The notes beneath the pieces are model-generated. The model was not told where the DNA came from and ran no database searches. It worked only from the letters and a program-made list of their open reading frames with translations. Of a stretch of DNA of 64,000 nt, positions 1 to 11,654 are shown in pieces. The first letter of the stretch is position 1, and every line of letters starts with the position of its first letter. Origin of the DNA: Madurella fahalii (Eukaryota > Ascomycota > Sordariomycetes > Sordariales); the NCBI GenBank assembly GCA_029876055.1, contig CM056875.1, positions 4,179,001 to 4,243,000 on the forward strand, given 5' to 3'. The translations under genes and the position numbers were made by a program.

Positions 1-2091
1 CTGACATTTGCCCCAGATCCCGTCAACATGTTTCGTCGTCGACTCGCGCCTCCAGGAAGTCTCTTTGTCAGCGGCCGTCTCCCTCTGGGAATTCCTCCCG
101 AACGTCCTGTTCGGCAAGAATTTCCTGAGCTCCCTCTCCACGCCGCCGCTCGCGCAGCAGGGAGGCCCGTGCCGCTGCACGAGACCATCGCCACAGCCGT
201 CCGTCCTCTCGAGGCGTTGCAGTTCGGCCAGTTTGGGCGTCGTGAGGAGGCCTTGGTTCCAGTTCCCGCGCCGGCCTTCGCGACAACCGACTGTCAGCAT
301 GCACTGCCACCGGCAATCCCAGAGATGCCTGACGTGGTCATGCTGGATGTGGGCGATGAGCCGTCGGATGTGAACATGGTGGACGCGGAACCAATTGGGG
401 CGGACACAGTCGAGCCTGTAAGTTCTCACGCTGTTTCTTTTTTCTTCAGTTTCTCTATCTCGCGCCGGTAGTTTACTAACTCTACCGTTCTGTGCAGCAG
501 CCCTCAAGCCCAGTCGTTCCGGCGCTTCCTGCACTCCCATCTCCTTGCCCCGCTCCTGTGTCGACCGTCCCAGCAGACACTCCTACGGAGACTAAGCAAG
601 AGCGCCCGTTCCCGAGCCTGGCTGAGCTCGCAGCTGTTCTTCCCGTCCTTTCTCCCCGCCCTCTCCTGGCCCGTCTTACCGGCCTGCCTTTTATCCCGGC
701 CCTGGCTCCCCTCGGCCCCCCGGCTCCCCTCTCGGTCCCAGCTCCTGTCATGATCTCGGCTCCGGCGGCTTCAGCTTCCGTCACAATTTCGGTGCCAGTC
801 TCGATCCCGTCTCATGTCCCTAACTCTGTGTCAACCGTTCAAGAAGACACAGCCAAGGAAGTCCGGACGAGTCGGACAGCGGTGCAGCAGCAGCCAAGCT
901 TCCAAGTGAGTTGTTTCTTGTTGACGGTTCGCCAGGACTTGCAAGCTAACAAGACACTTGTTTCAGAAGCCGCAACCTTCAGCCGTCGAACTCTCTTCCA
1001 CCGGCCCGTCTCAGCCCACGCCACGTGTTGATGCCGCCCCCTCGTCTTCCGGTTTTGGGATGAAGCCGAAAGAGACCCGGATCAAGCCAAAAGCGCCGAA
1101 GCAAAGAGTGCCAAAGCCCAAGACGACAGACACCAACGCTCAAGTTGTGGCCGAGGCCTCTTCTTCACGCTCATCCAGCTCCATGGTTTCGCCGACCGCT
1201 TCTCGTTTGGCAGACGCCGAGGTTGGCCCGGCCCCGGCCGCAACCGAAGCTAAAGCCGACACAAAGGGGAAGCAGCGAGCAGTCTCTCCGAAGCCAGATG
1301 TTTCTCAGGGTCCTTCACAGCAGCAGAAACAGGAGCAGGTTGTCGTCCCTCCAACCCCCACACCGAACCCCTCCCTTATTCCTGTCTTTACTTCAACTCC
1401 TGCTCCCGCCCCTGCACCGACGCTTGCCCCCGCCCCGACTCCTGCTCCTGTTTCTGCTCCCGTCCCCGCACCTGCTCTGGTCCCGACTCCGTTTACCTTC
1501 GGTCTCACCGCACCGGCGTCCAGTCAATGCGTGGCTGTGCCAGCAGAGTTCAACTTCGAGTACCGTCCAATCGCCATGCCCAAGTCCCGGAATCGCGGCA
1601 AAGGAAAGACTCCGGCCAGCAACGTTCCAGCCCCTATCGCTGTGACCCCTCCGGCACCCCAGAACGACGCACCTACACCCGCCTCCTCGTCTTCCGCCGA
1701 GGTTGCTGCACCTGCTCAAGGCGGCAACGACGGTACCGCTATCATGTTCACTGGGGAGCGTCTCCGGAGGCTCTGCGAGATTTGGATTGGCCGCTGCGGC
1801 GCCTTCATGCGCGAGTCGCGCTTAACGGTGGCGCGGAGCTGGATCGACCAATGGCAGCGCGGCACCATGTTGAGCCTCGGCCAGGAGATGGGCCCGCAGG
1901 TCGACGACAAGCAGTACACGCACGACGAAGCCGCTGCCTATGTGAAGCGCTTCTTCATGCAGAACCTGCAGCGCCGATTGGACGGTCCTAGGAACGAGGT
2001 CAAGAACGAGGTGTTGGAACGTTTGAGGGAATTGGCTGTCGACAACGGTCTGGACCTGGGTATGATGGCGTTTCCGGTAGGGACGGGGTGA
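1..2091 (+). CDS. Pro/Ala/Ser-rich hypothetical protein, 5' end outside window
   Basis: Function not recognised. Three exons are visible: 28 (or earlier) to 417, 498-905 and 967-2091. The introns are 418-497 (GTAAGT, CTAAC branch) and 906-966 (GTGAGT, GCTAAC). The joins keep one frame and give 640 residues from the ATG at 28. That ATG has a good CAACATG context, but the frame is open to the window edge and bases 1-16 look like a 3' splice site, so the true start may lie upstream. The middle of the protein is low-complexity Pro-Ala-Ser with alternating AP/VP repeats, probably disordered. The last ~115 residues are ordinary and charged (Trp, Arg, Glu-rich, predicted helical) and are the only part likely to fold. 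Lys/Pro-rich stretches near residues 290-320 could bind nucleic acid, but this is inference only. Confidence 0.7.
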
Positions 2092-4041
2092 TGGATGGGC
2101 GGCCCGTGTCCGCAAGGAGGGATGGTGGTGACGGTTGTGGTTGAAGGAGGTCTTAGGAGGATGGGTATTTCAAGGACTTTTTTTTGGTCTTGTATATTTA
2201 GTTTCCCGAGGGCCGACGTGCTCGAGGGGGTGGTGGGTGGGCCATTTTGTAAATTTAGTTTCGTTTCTTCCTTTTTCATATTATTGTTTTGGTCTCGTGT
2301 ATTCTGAATCCCGAAGGTTGCTGTGCCCCAAGGAGGAGGCGGGTGAGAGATTCCTGAGATGCTTCAGCTTAGTTCCCTTTTTCTCGACGTTCTCACAACA
2401 ATCTTTAGCATCCTGTCTTCACGCAGGCCTTGTCCAGTTCTGCATCTGGGCTCTGCGTATGGATTTCTATGGGGTGTCAATCAATGACTGTTGTATTAAT
2501 TAGATATTCCCATCCATATTCTAAGTTTGTTTTTGAATTGGAAAGGTTGCTTTAACGGCCGCCCGTGGCAAGTTAGTCTTATGGTCAAGCTTAGGCAAGG
2601 ATCAAAGGGGTGCTCTAGACTGGTTTCGGGTTTTATGTGGGGATGGCAAGTTGGAATGTGCTCCACAACTGCACCAGCCCTTTTTCGTTTCGTTCTCCTC
2701 CATCTACACCACCACCGCACTGTTCGCCAGCATCTCAGCTCTGCAAACATCGTGTGCGTCCCCGAAAAGCGAGTATCCACAATCCGAAAGATGCTCTCAT
2801 TTCAAAGGGGACAAAGTGCAGATGCTCAACATGTGGCAGAACATGTGGCAGCACACAAGGCCGGCTACACAGTCGCGGGAATGCCGGCGAGCAGAGCGAC
2901 TTTGGCCCCGATGCGCCGCGATGCTTTAGTACCCAAAAGCTGTGGGTAATCATTGCCTGGGATTGTCTATGCGTTGAATAGCCGCCATAAAACCATCCAA
3001 ATGGCATATTACTGCTTTTCGGCCATCTCATACAACCATTCTTTTTCCTCTAAGACGCATCTGCTGCGGCAATGCGCCAGAGCGAAAGCGACTTCGCGCC
3101 AGCCGCCGATAACCTTTCCATCCCGGACAATCTTGCGGCCGAGTCTTATATCTTCACGGAAGCGGCAGTCTGCAACTACGCGACCCACCGGCATCGTCTC
3201 AGCACCTTGGCAACGGTCCGGCACAGCCAAGATGGGTCTTGGCCGGTGGTTCTCACCCCCGCATTCGGCCCTTTAATGACCTGCATTGGAACCACCGGGG
3301 GACCGGGGGGAGCTTGTTGTAGGGCAGCGCCAAGGCCCAGCAATAGATGCTCGCGGTAGAAACTCCAATCCCTGAAGACACTCAATCGTCAGATAAGGCA
3401 AACGCCAGAAGGCTCTTTTCAGACTTTCTTTCTGTATCGCCGTCCGCCGCTGCGGCTTGACCGGCAACCGGAACCAGACGGGCTACACCCGGCGGGCCAG
3501 GACCCAAGGAGCACCATGGCCGAACGTTGAACTAAGCGGGGGCCTCCGTGGGGAAGGCGGCTGCCAAGATTCTCCAGCATCGGCCGGCTGCTTCGAAAAC
3601 GGCCCTTTTGCCTTACCATTCGGCCGGCCTCGCCCAGGCCGATGACGATGCAATGGAGATATCTATTATTCCCAGCGGAGTTGCCCAAGAGACACGCAGC
3701 GATCAGGTTGCCCAACCTGGCTGTCGGGTCCGCAATTGATTGGTACTGGCTCTAGAACTTGTCCGACGACACACCGTACTCGAATCGACCGACTGAGGAG
3801 AAACCGAGGTTGGAGGGGGATCGGCGCTGATGGTTGCTGGTGATGCAGGTACCTACCTAACCCGGGAGGGCCGGATGCGCGACTGCATCATGGCGCAGGG
3901 GAGCAGAAGGTCCAGGCTCATCTTGGGATTGTCGTTCGGTGGATAAATAGCCCATTTCTCCCGCCCTTGCTGATGCTGGCGGGCAAGCAACCGCATCAGT
4001 GCCGCCGCTTCACCAAAAACTGCCTGCGCCCGTGAGACGTC
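2092..4041. other. Intergenic, no gene recognised
   Basis: Region between the Pro-rich gene and the alpha-glucosidase gene. Several open frames of 60-140 codons occur on both strands, but none has an ATG in good context together with a protein-like composition or a recognisable motif. The T-rich segment 2170-2300 probably belongs to the 3' end of the upstream gene. The last few hundred bases are the likely glucosidase promoter, with a TATA-like GATAAATAG near 3943. Confidence 0.6.
3943..3951 (+). promoter_or_regulatory. TATA-like element upstream of the GH31 gene
   Basis: The sequence GATAAATAG lies about 95 bases before the ATG at 4042, a common spacing in ascomycete genes. No other element could be assigned with confidence. 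Confidence 0.3.
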
Positions 4042-7040
4042 ATGCTCGGTCCTCGCGTCATTGGCCTCGGGTTGCTCGCTGCGGCCTGCTCCGCTGCGCT
4101 GCCGCCCCAGCTCCGCTCTATCGCGAGCGAGTGCCCCGGCTACACGGCCTCCAACGTCAAGACAAGCGCCACTGGTCTCACGGCTGATTTGAGCCTCGCC
4201 GGACCCCCTTGCAACACTTACGGGTCTGACTTGGAGAAACTCCGCCTGGAAGTTACGTATGAGACAGGTGAGTGGCCTGAATCTTCTGTGAATACTGGTA
4301 ACGGACGCTGACATGGAGATATCAAAGAGAATCGCCTTCACGTGAAGATCCAGGATGCCGATGATGTTGTTTATCAGGTCCCCGAGTCGGTCTTTCCCCG
4401 TCCAAAGAGCTCCGGGACCAGTGCGAAGAGATCCTCGTTGGTCTTCAAGTACAAGACCAACCCTTTCTCCTTTTCCGTCTCGCGTGCTAAGACGGGCGAG
4501 GTGCTTTTTGACTCGTCCGCGGCATCCCTCATCTTTCAGTCTCAATACCTGCGCCTACGGACCAAGCTGCCCGAGAACCCAAACGTCTACGGTCTCGGTG
4601 AGCATTCGGACCCTTTCCGGTTGAACACAACCAACTATATCAGGACCTTGTGGAGTCAAGATTCGTTCGCAACGCCCAATGGCGCCAACTTGTACGGCAA
4701 CCACCCCGTATATTTTGAACACCGCAAGAGTGGTACCCATGGCGTCTTCTTCCTCAACTCCAACGGCATGGACATCAAACTCGACAAGGATGGGCCCTCG
4801 GGCCAGTACCTCGAGTATAACACGTTGGGCGGAGTATTGGACTTTTATTTTGTTGCCGGCCCGAGCCCCGTCGAGGTCTCGCGGCAATACGCCGAGATCG
4901 CCGGGCTGCCTGCCATGATGCCCTACTGGGGTTTCGGCTTTCATTCGTGCCGGTACGGCTACCGAGACGCCTTCGAGGTCGCTGAAGTCATCCACAATTA
5001 CAGCACGAACGCGATCCCGCTTGAGACAATGTGGACGGACATTGACTACATGGACCGGAGACGGGTGAGTAGCCACTGCACCGCGTTTTCGCCATCTTTT
5101 TTTATAACCCTTCACCGAGCGCCTTCTCTGACGAAACATAGGTCTTCTCCAACGACCCCGAGAGGTTCCCGATGCCGTTGATGCGGGGCATCGTAGACCA
5201 ATTGCACTCCAAAAACCAGCATTATATCGTCATGGTGGACCCGGCTGTAGCTTACGCCGATTACCCGGCTTATACTCGAGGTGTTGAGGACCGCATCTTC
5301 CTCAAGCGTGAAAATGGCTCCGAGTATCTCGGTGTCGTCTGGCCCGGAGTCTCGGTGTTCCCCGACTGGTTCTCTACCAACATCTCTAGGTATTGGAACA
5401 ACGAGTTTGCCCAGTTCTTCTCCAAGGACACTGGCGTCGACATTGACGGGCTCTGGATCGACATGAATGAGCCGTCCAACTTCCCGTGCTTCTTCCCGTG
5501 CGACGACCCTTTCACTGCCGCCATCGGTTTCCCGCCCACGCCGCCAGAGGTGCGAAGCCACGCTCCACGCCCCTTGCCCGGATGGCCATGCGAGTTCCAG
5601 CCTGAGGGTACCGACTGCAAACGGAGCGGAGACGCCACGAGCATTAGCTCTCCAGTGGTCCGGAGTTTGCCCGTCGAGCCCGCCGCCGTCGAAGCTCGTG
5701 CGGCTGTTGATGGCAAGTGGATGGGCCTTCCTGGTCGGGACCTCCTCTTCCCCAAGTACGCCATCCACAACAAGGCAGCATACATGGACTCTTGGAACGC
5801 GAAGAAAGGGGGCATCTCGAACAAGACGGTAAACACCAATGTGATTCACGAGAACGGCCTGGCCGAGTACGATGTGCACAATCTCTATGGAACTAGTAAG
5901 TGTTTATTTTATTTTATTTATTTATTTATTTATTTTTGTTTGGCCTCCTCTCAGGCTCAGCCGATCCTTACTGACGCGTCTACCCCCCCAACAGTGATGT
6001 CCGTCCAGTCGCGTGAAGCCATGCTGAACAGGAGGCCCGGCCTGCGCCCGCTTATCATCACGCGCTCCACATTTGCGGGTGCTGGCAAGGCGGTTGGCAA
6101 GTGGCTGGGGGACAACGTGTCTAGTTGGGACCACTACCGGGCCGCCATCCGCACCATGATGGCCTTTGCGGCCATCTACCAAGTGCCCATGGTCGGGGCC
6201 GACGTCTGCGGCTTCGCGGGCAACACGACGGAGCCGCTCTGCGCGCGCTGGGCCATGCTCGGCGCCTTCGCCCCCTTCTACCGCAACCACAACGAGTACA
6301 TTCCGGCCATCCCGCAGGAGTTCTACCGATGGCCCACCGTCGTCGAGGCTGCGCGCAAGGCCATCGACATCCGCTACCGGCTCCTGGACTACATTTACAC
6401 GGCCATGCACCAGCAGACCCTCGACGGCACCCCGCTCATTAACCCCATGTTCTACCTCTATCCCGACGACGCCAAGACGTTTGGTCTCGAACTGCAGTAC
6501 TTCTACGGCCCGGGCCTCCTAGTAGCACCCGTCACTGAGGAGAAGGCGACGAGCGTCGACGTCTACCTGCCGCGCGACGTCTTCTACGACTGGTACTCGC
6601 ACAAGCGGATCCAGGGCCGGGGGCGGACGATGCGCGTCTCCAACCAAGGCCTGACCGAAATCCCGTTGTTCCTGCGCGGCGGCGTCATCGTCCCCGCGCG
6701 GGTCCGGTCGGCCATGACGACGGCGGAGCTGCGCGAGCAGCACTTTGAGCTGCTCGTCCCCCTCGGCGCCGACGGCACCGCCTCGGGCCAGCTGTACCTC
6801 GACGACGGCATCAGCCTCGAGCAGCAGGGCGGCACCACCCTCGTCACGTTCCGGTACGCGCGCGGCGTGCTGGTGGCGCGCGGCCGGTTCGGGTACAAGA
6901 CGGCCACCAGGATCACAAAGGTAACCATCCTCGGCAAGGGCCGCAAGAGGGGTAAGGAGGAGGACGTCGAGGAGACCAACGTTGAGGTCGACCAGCCTCT
7001 GACTGGCGAGTTCACCATCAATATTGACGGAGTTGAGTAA
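4042..7040 (+). CDS. Secreted GH31 alpha-glucosidase (AgdC-like)
   Basis: Hydrolyses terminal alpha-linked glucose from maltose/starch-type substrates outside the cell. Exons are 4042-4267, 4319-5064, 5142-5895 and 5995-7040, giving 923 residues. The joins restore conserved GH31 text at each junction. Residues 1-20 form a signal peptide (MLGPRVIGLGLLAAACSAAL). The nucleophile Asp431 sits in WIDMNEPSNF, and the general acid Asp615 in WLGDNVSSWDHY. The segment MVGADVCGF and the C-terminal beta domain are also present. Length and layout fit fungal secreted alpha-glucosidases annotated as alpha/beta-glucosidase AgdC. The third intron is 99 nt, stop-free in frame and AT-rich with TTTA repeats, so an ORF caller would read through it. 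The gene stands alone, with no amylase or regulator beside it. Family call is firm; exact substrate preference is not visible. Confidence 0.95.
5903..5937 (+). repeat. TTTA/TTTTA microsatellite inside an intron
   Basis: A run of TTTTA then TTTA units fills the 5' half of the third glucosidase intron (5896-5994). It does not touch coding sequence and may vary in length between strains. Confidence 0.85.
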
Positions 7041-7879
7041 ATTGCCCAAAAAAAAAATTAAGATAAAATAAAGGGATTATGATTTGACAGGGGTGGAGGC
7101 GGAATGACTTTCGACGCCAGCCATACCAAAGTTTCGGTCCTTCTGGGAACGGGGGAATCAGGTGGAAAATAGTGGACCACTCATCTTCAACTCAAATCAT
7201 TACTTAGTAATCGATTGATCCAAAATATACGGGCTTGTAGTTTTGTATATTTTCTCCTACTTCTATGTTGGCGGTTTCTACAAAGTGATCGCGCCAGCAG
7301 CATGGGCATATATCAACAGACGGAGCATTGAATAATTAGTTAGTCTCTCTATCATACACTTGCCCGGGTTTATGCTCATTCGGTTCTCGCTTCGCAAATC
7401 GTCCCGTGATTCGGCTCGGTCGTCCGGTGCGCATTTCTCATCCAGGACTATCTGTGAGCTGACGAGTCACAATTCCGCGAGCCGCGGCAGAGGAAGCAGA
7501 TGGGTACATCGCATAAACCAAGACTCCTGGCTACAGAAGGGCTCGCTGTGAAAGAACGCAGTCCCATCTCTAGATATCCTTAACCAAGACATCGTAGTGA
7601 CGTTTGGTTCCAAGCCTGTGTAGACAACAAAAGCAAGCCCCTTTAAAGGCCCATGCAAAAAAAGCAACCGCAGCCTCCACCTCAGCCTATCACATGGTCT
7701 CATCAAGGTCGTGTATATACCCCCCCATCCTGAACGCCAGCTTTTCCATGCGCTGTCGTAAACCTATGCCGTGATGCTCAACCCAGAAAACATGAGACCC
7801 GCCGGGCCTGGATTTGTTTTATAACAAAAAAGCGATTCCAACTTCCGTCGCCTGCCACACCACACGACCTACGCCGCTC
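7041..7879. other. Convergent 3' region of GH31 and caspase-like genes
   Basis: No gene recognised. This 0.84-kb stretch holds the 3' ends of two genes that face each other. It is AT-rich from 7041 to 7260. A poly(A)-type AATAAA lies just after the glucosidase stop. Confidence 0.6.
7067..7072 (+). terminator. AATAAA poly(A)-signal-like hexamer
   Basis: AATAAA lies 27 bases after the stop codon of the alpha-glucosidase gene, in an A-rich stretch. Fungal poly(A) signals are loose, so this is only a likely site. Confidence 0.4.
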
Positions 7880-7996
7880 TCAGTCCACATCCATACTGTC
7901 CGAAACCGGAGCGGGTATCGCGACTGTGATGGAAGGATCGTCGTCGTCTTCCATTTTTCCACCATCTGAGAGGAACTTTATGTTGCCGTTACTGCC

Positions 7997-8031
<35 letters not shown>

Positions 8032-10675
8032 GATTGTTGTTATTGTTATTGTTATTGTTATTGTTGTTGTTGATTGAGTCCCTCTCGCCTCCACCCGATC
8101 CGTTCCCGCCGCAAAGTCTGTACTCATCATCATCCTGGCGCTCAATGATGCCTTCATCCAGCGCCCACTTCGCCAACAGATGGTCGACTCCCAACCGCTG
8201 CGCCTCGCCCTTTTCCATATGCCGGCCAACGTGCTCCGTCCATTCATCCCACGATCCCGGGCCCTCAAAGACGCTCTGGCAGTCGGGCTTGGGGCATGCT
8301 GAGCGTTGCGGAGGCTGTCTTCGGGTGACGAGACAAGACGTCTGCATCTCCTTGACGTGAGTATCCCATTCCGCCTGCAGCTTGCCTTCCCCCTTGTTTA
8401 TCGCCTTCTTGATAGCAAACGGCGCATGCATCCGGCGAAGATGCTGGGTGAACAGATCCTTGCGGTTGAACTCGTTGCCCTTGCCGTCGGCGCTGCTCTG
8501 CGGGCAAGCCGAGCACCGATAGTATTGCAGACATAGATGCTGCGAAGCAATGTGTCGTTTCCACTCGTTCTTGGATCCGAATGTGCTCGTGCAGCCAGCA
8601 AACGAAAATGCGCAGGGGAACGGCCTGGTATGCGCTGCCGCAATGTGTTTGCGGAGCGACGATGAATCCTTGAAGGGAGCGTGGCTGCAATGACTGCAGC
8701 GAACCTCTTGCTTCGGAGTTTGCTTCTGAAGTGGTCTCCTGGCTTTCGGTTTGGCGGAGGGGGTGCCGTATTCGGTGCTGTACATACTTCCATCGGTGAC
8801 GGGTTCAACAGCTTCCGGCGGAGAACCGGGGTCGCCCACATGCCTGACAGCAATACTGTCCCCTACCCTCGGTGCTTGACGGTCCGCCGTTGCCGGGGTA
8901 TCGACGCTGACGTGTCGGACATGGCTCAATGCCTTGAGCTGCTCCGCCGCCTCTTGCATCTCAGCCTCGTCTTTGGGACCAGCGGCCGGTGTTTGGGGCC
9001 GGCTCCCCCGGGGGAGTGCCGCAGGCCCAGTGGTTGCGACCGCCTGGGGGCGATGGCTGCCTGGATGCCCTGCCGCTTCCTCCTGGAGAGTAGAGTATTG
9101 GCCAGCATGCTCACGCCGGTGAATGGGAGGGCTGCCCTTGGCCTCGCCGTCCTTGGCCGCCACCAGCGTGCCATTGGCCGCCGAGCTGACGAGCCGTTGG
9201 TACAGGTGTATCATGTTGTGAGAGCTGATATATCCGAGAAAGCAACAGACCTTGTCATGTTGTACAATGTTCCAAACGTGATGCGGCATAGAAATGAGTA
9301 GCATCGTGGGTGGCCCCAGAAACATGCCCTCAACAGTGATCTTCGAGGCCGCAGACGGGGTATTATGAAGCCACTGATGGAAGAAGGCCATGTCGGGGCT
9401 TGCATCGCCGACGAATGTGGTGCACACCAGCACCCTCTGTTCGTCCAAACTCAGGTCGATGATTTCCTCCGGCCTAAGCGGCCGGTCCTCGGGGCTCGAT
9501 CTCCAAGAACTCTGAACATCTGCATCGGCTGACTGAGGCGGTGACTGCAGCTGAGACGCCTTTGGGTCTAAGGGGACTAGGATTATCCCCTGCCCCTTCG
9601 CGGGTGTCAGCGTGAAGAAGGCGGGCAACCTTCCCGGGGCCGGGCTTGACTTGGTAGCTCCATTGGATAACCTGGCCAGTGCCTGGGCGTTTTCCTGTTG
9701 CCTCTGTTGCCGGAGATCGTCGTACAGTTTCTGCACGCTAAAAGGCCGGCCCGGTGTGCTGAGCTTATGGAGCGTCTCAGCCAACGTAGCAGTGAAGGAG
9801 CGGGATCCGGGTTCCAACGAAGTCTGCTCGGGCGTGTATGCAGCGATGGCTTGCTTGGCGCCGTGGCTCCCAGCCATGGGCGTATCACGGACGGCGCACG
9901 AGTCGATCAGGAGCAAGATCTCGGACTGGGCATCCTCGAACAGGCAGCGGACGCCATCCCATTTCAACTTGGCGGCATCTTCGCGCGTGTTACTGGGCAC
10001 AGGAGGTTAGCACGGGCAGACAGGCCCCTAAGATCGCCATATTTCACCCACCAAGCCCAGTACAGCTGGTTATCGGGCCCTACGTAGCCGTGGCCAGCGT
10101 AATATATGATCAAGAGGTGGTCCGGGCGGGCATTGTCCAAGAACGAAGCCATCTGGACCCCGAGCTTTATACTGGGATTCGGAACAGTAGGGATGGCCCA
10201 TCTGTTAGTGTGATAGTGGTAGCGCTCCTGAAACACCCTTTCCAGGGCCAAAAGGTCCTGTTCGACCGAAGTGTCCTCCTCCCATCGCAACATCAGCACC
10301 GACACACTGGTGTGCTTCGGCTTTAGCGTCTGCTGCTGGATGTGTATGGCGGCATCCTGAAGATGGCGGGCGAATGCCTCGAACTCATCGCGCTCGGGCA
10401 GCCGCCCAATCGCCTCGGGGTGTGCATAGTGTGGCGTCGGTATCTAGGGGATCTGTCAGTGTCCGGCGGCGGTAGCAGCAAAGGGGCAGGCGGCGAGAGA
10501 ACTGTGCCGGCAAGCGGCGACAGCGGCGAATATCATCACCCACCTGGTCCTGAGGGAAGCCGTGGGCCGGAGGTTGGTTCTGGGTCTGCGGCGCCGGCGT
10601 CGGCGTAAGGGACGGCAAAGCCGGGGGATCGGGAACCTTCGGGGCCAGCCTCCTCCGTTTTGAAGAAGGCTCCAT
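7880..10675 (-). CDS. Caspase-like (peptidase C14) domain fused to C2H2 zinc fingers
   Basis: Exons 10675-10544, 10443-10052 and 9992-7880 give 878 residues. After a Pro-rich N-terminus with RRRR-type basic residues comes a caspase-fold domain at about 85-300. Its catalytic His162 is in IIYYAGHGY and Cys207 in LLLIDSCAV, the usual C14 dyad context. After a linker, C2H2-type fingers lie at about 607-629, 634-661, 668-697 and 741-766, some with irregular spacing. The tail holds poly-Asn and poly-Ser runs coded by trinucleotide repeats. This predicts a cysteine peptidase or caspase-like switch tied to a nucleic-acid or protein-binding module. Substrate, location and role (for example regulated cell death) are inference. 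The first intron (10444-10543) was set by phase and a CTGACAG...TAG acceptor; the second (9993-10051) joins Trp-Ala-Cys-Asn in frame. No partner gene is adjacent. Confidence 0.85.
7994..8073 (-). repeat. CTG and TTG/TTA trinucleotide repeats coding poly-Ser and poly-Asn
   Basis: On the plus strand a CTG run (about 7994-8030) is followed by TTGTTA/TTG units (about 8034-8073). On the coding minus strand they encode Asn then Ser homopolymers near the C-terminus of the caspase-like protein. Slippage here would change tail length without a frameshift. Confidence 0.9.
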
Positions 10676-11610
10676 GGTCCGGTACGGGCAGCTGAAACGG
10701 CGGGGACGCCAGAAAGAGGGACGGATGCTAGTCGAGCCCAGGACAAGGGGGAGAGGAGGGGGGGCGGGGGGAGGAGGGGAAGAGAGAATGAGAGGGAGAG
10801 AGAGAGAGAGCGGGAGAATGAGTGGAGGGGGGTTCTCGGCAGGCCGCAGATGCCGTAAACCTCGCTCTCTCGACGACCAAAAATTCCGGGGAAAAATGAA
10901 TAAAGGGACAAGCGAAAGAAGGGGCGAATTGACGGTAGGAGATTGATACGAAGCACAGCAAGTATGAGGTGAGGCCACACTGGGAGGGAGGCGGGATGGC
11001 GGGCGACGGAGAGCGGACGACTTGCAGAAGGTAAGGCTGTGCGTGCTGAGCTGGATGCACTCGGCTCTGAATTAGCCTCGTAAGAAGCGAACGCCGTGGC
11101 GCGATTGGCTGTCGAGGGAGACTCGGCTCTCTTCGCTCTGCGCGAGAGGGATGAGGGGGAGCGGGGCTGACATTTCTGCCTCGCTCCAGTCAGAGGCTGC
11201 CAAATGACAACGCACGAGCCAAGGTGTGATTAACGGGCTCGGCTGGCCAGGGATGATGGGCCATTTGCGGTGCCTGTCCCGCTTCCCACATCCGCGCTCC
11301 AGCAGTCCGCCGATTCCTCGTCCTCCGCTCAGTGGAAAGGAAAAAGCGAAACCAGAAAATAAGGCATTAAAATCCAATAGCAAGCCGACCCAACCTGGGG
11401 GAGGCGTGGAAAATACAGACCGCTCGGCGCAAGCCACCGCGACGTCATAAAATGCCAGACGCTCCAATTGCGATACTGCAAGTCGCTAAGTTGTAAATTG
11501 GCAGAATTGTGCGCTTGTCGCCTCTGCCGCCGGATCTGCTGCTGGGACAGGCGACGGCACTCGTTCTGTCCTCGCCAGACCTCCATGCTGCCCGCTGCAT
11601 TCTGTTTCCC

Positions 11611-11654
11611 CATCCTCCCACCATCCTCCCACCATCCTCCCACCATCCTTCCAC
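11611..11654 (+). repeat. 11-bp tandem repeat, about 4 copies
   Basis: Units of the form CATCCTCCCAC are repeated head to tail, the fourth with one change. They lie about 940 bp upstream of the caspase-like start codon. No coding role. Confidence 0.85.

Noticed and set aside
2527..2949. 140-codon frame in the first intergenic region
   Set aside because: Non-ATG region with random-looking composition, and other equally long frames overlap it on both strands.
3853..4545. 230-codon minus-strand frame over the start of the glucosidase gene
   Set aside because: It lies opposite well-supported GH31 exons and has no motif; it is a shadow of that coding sequence.
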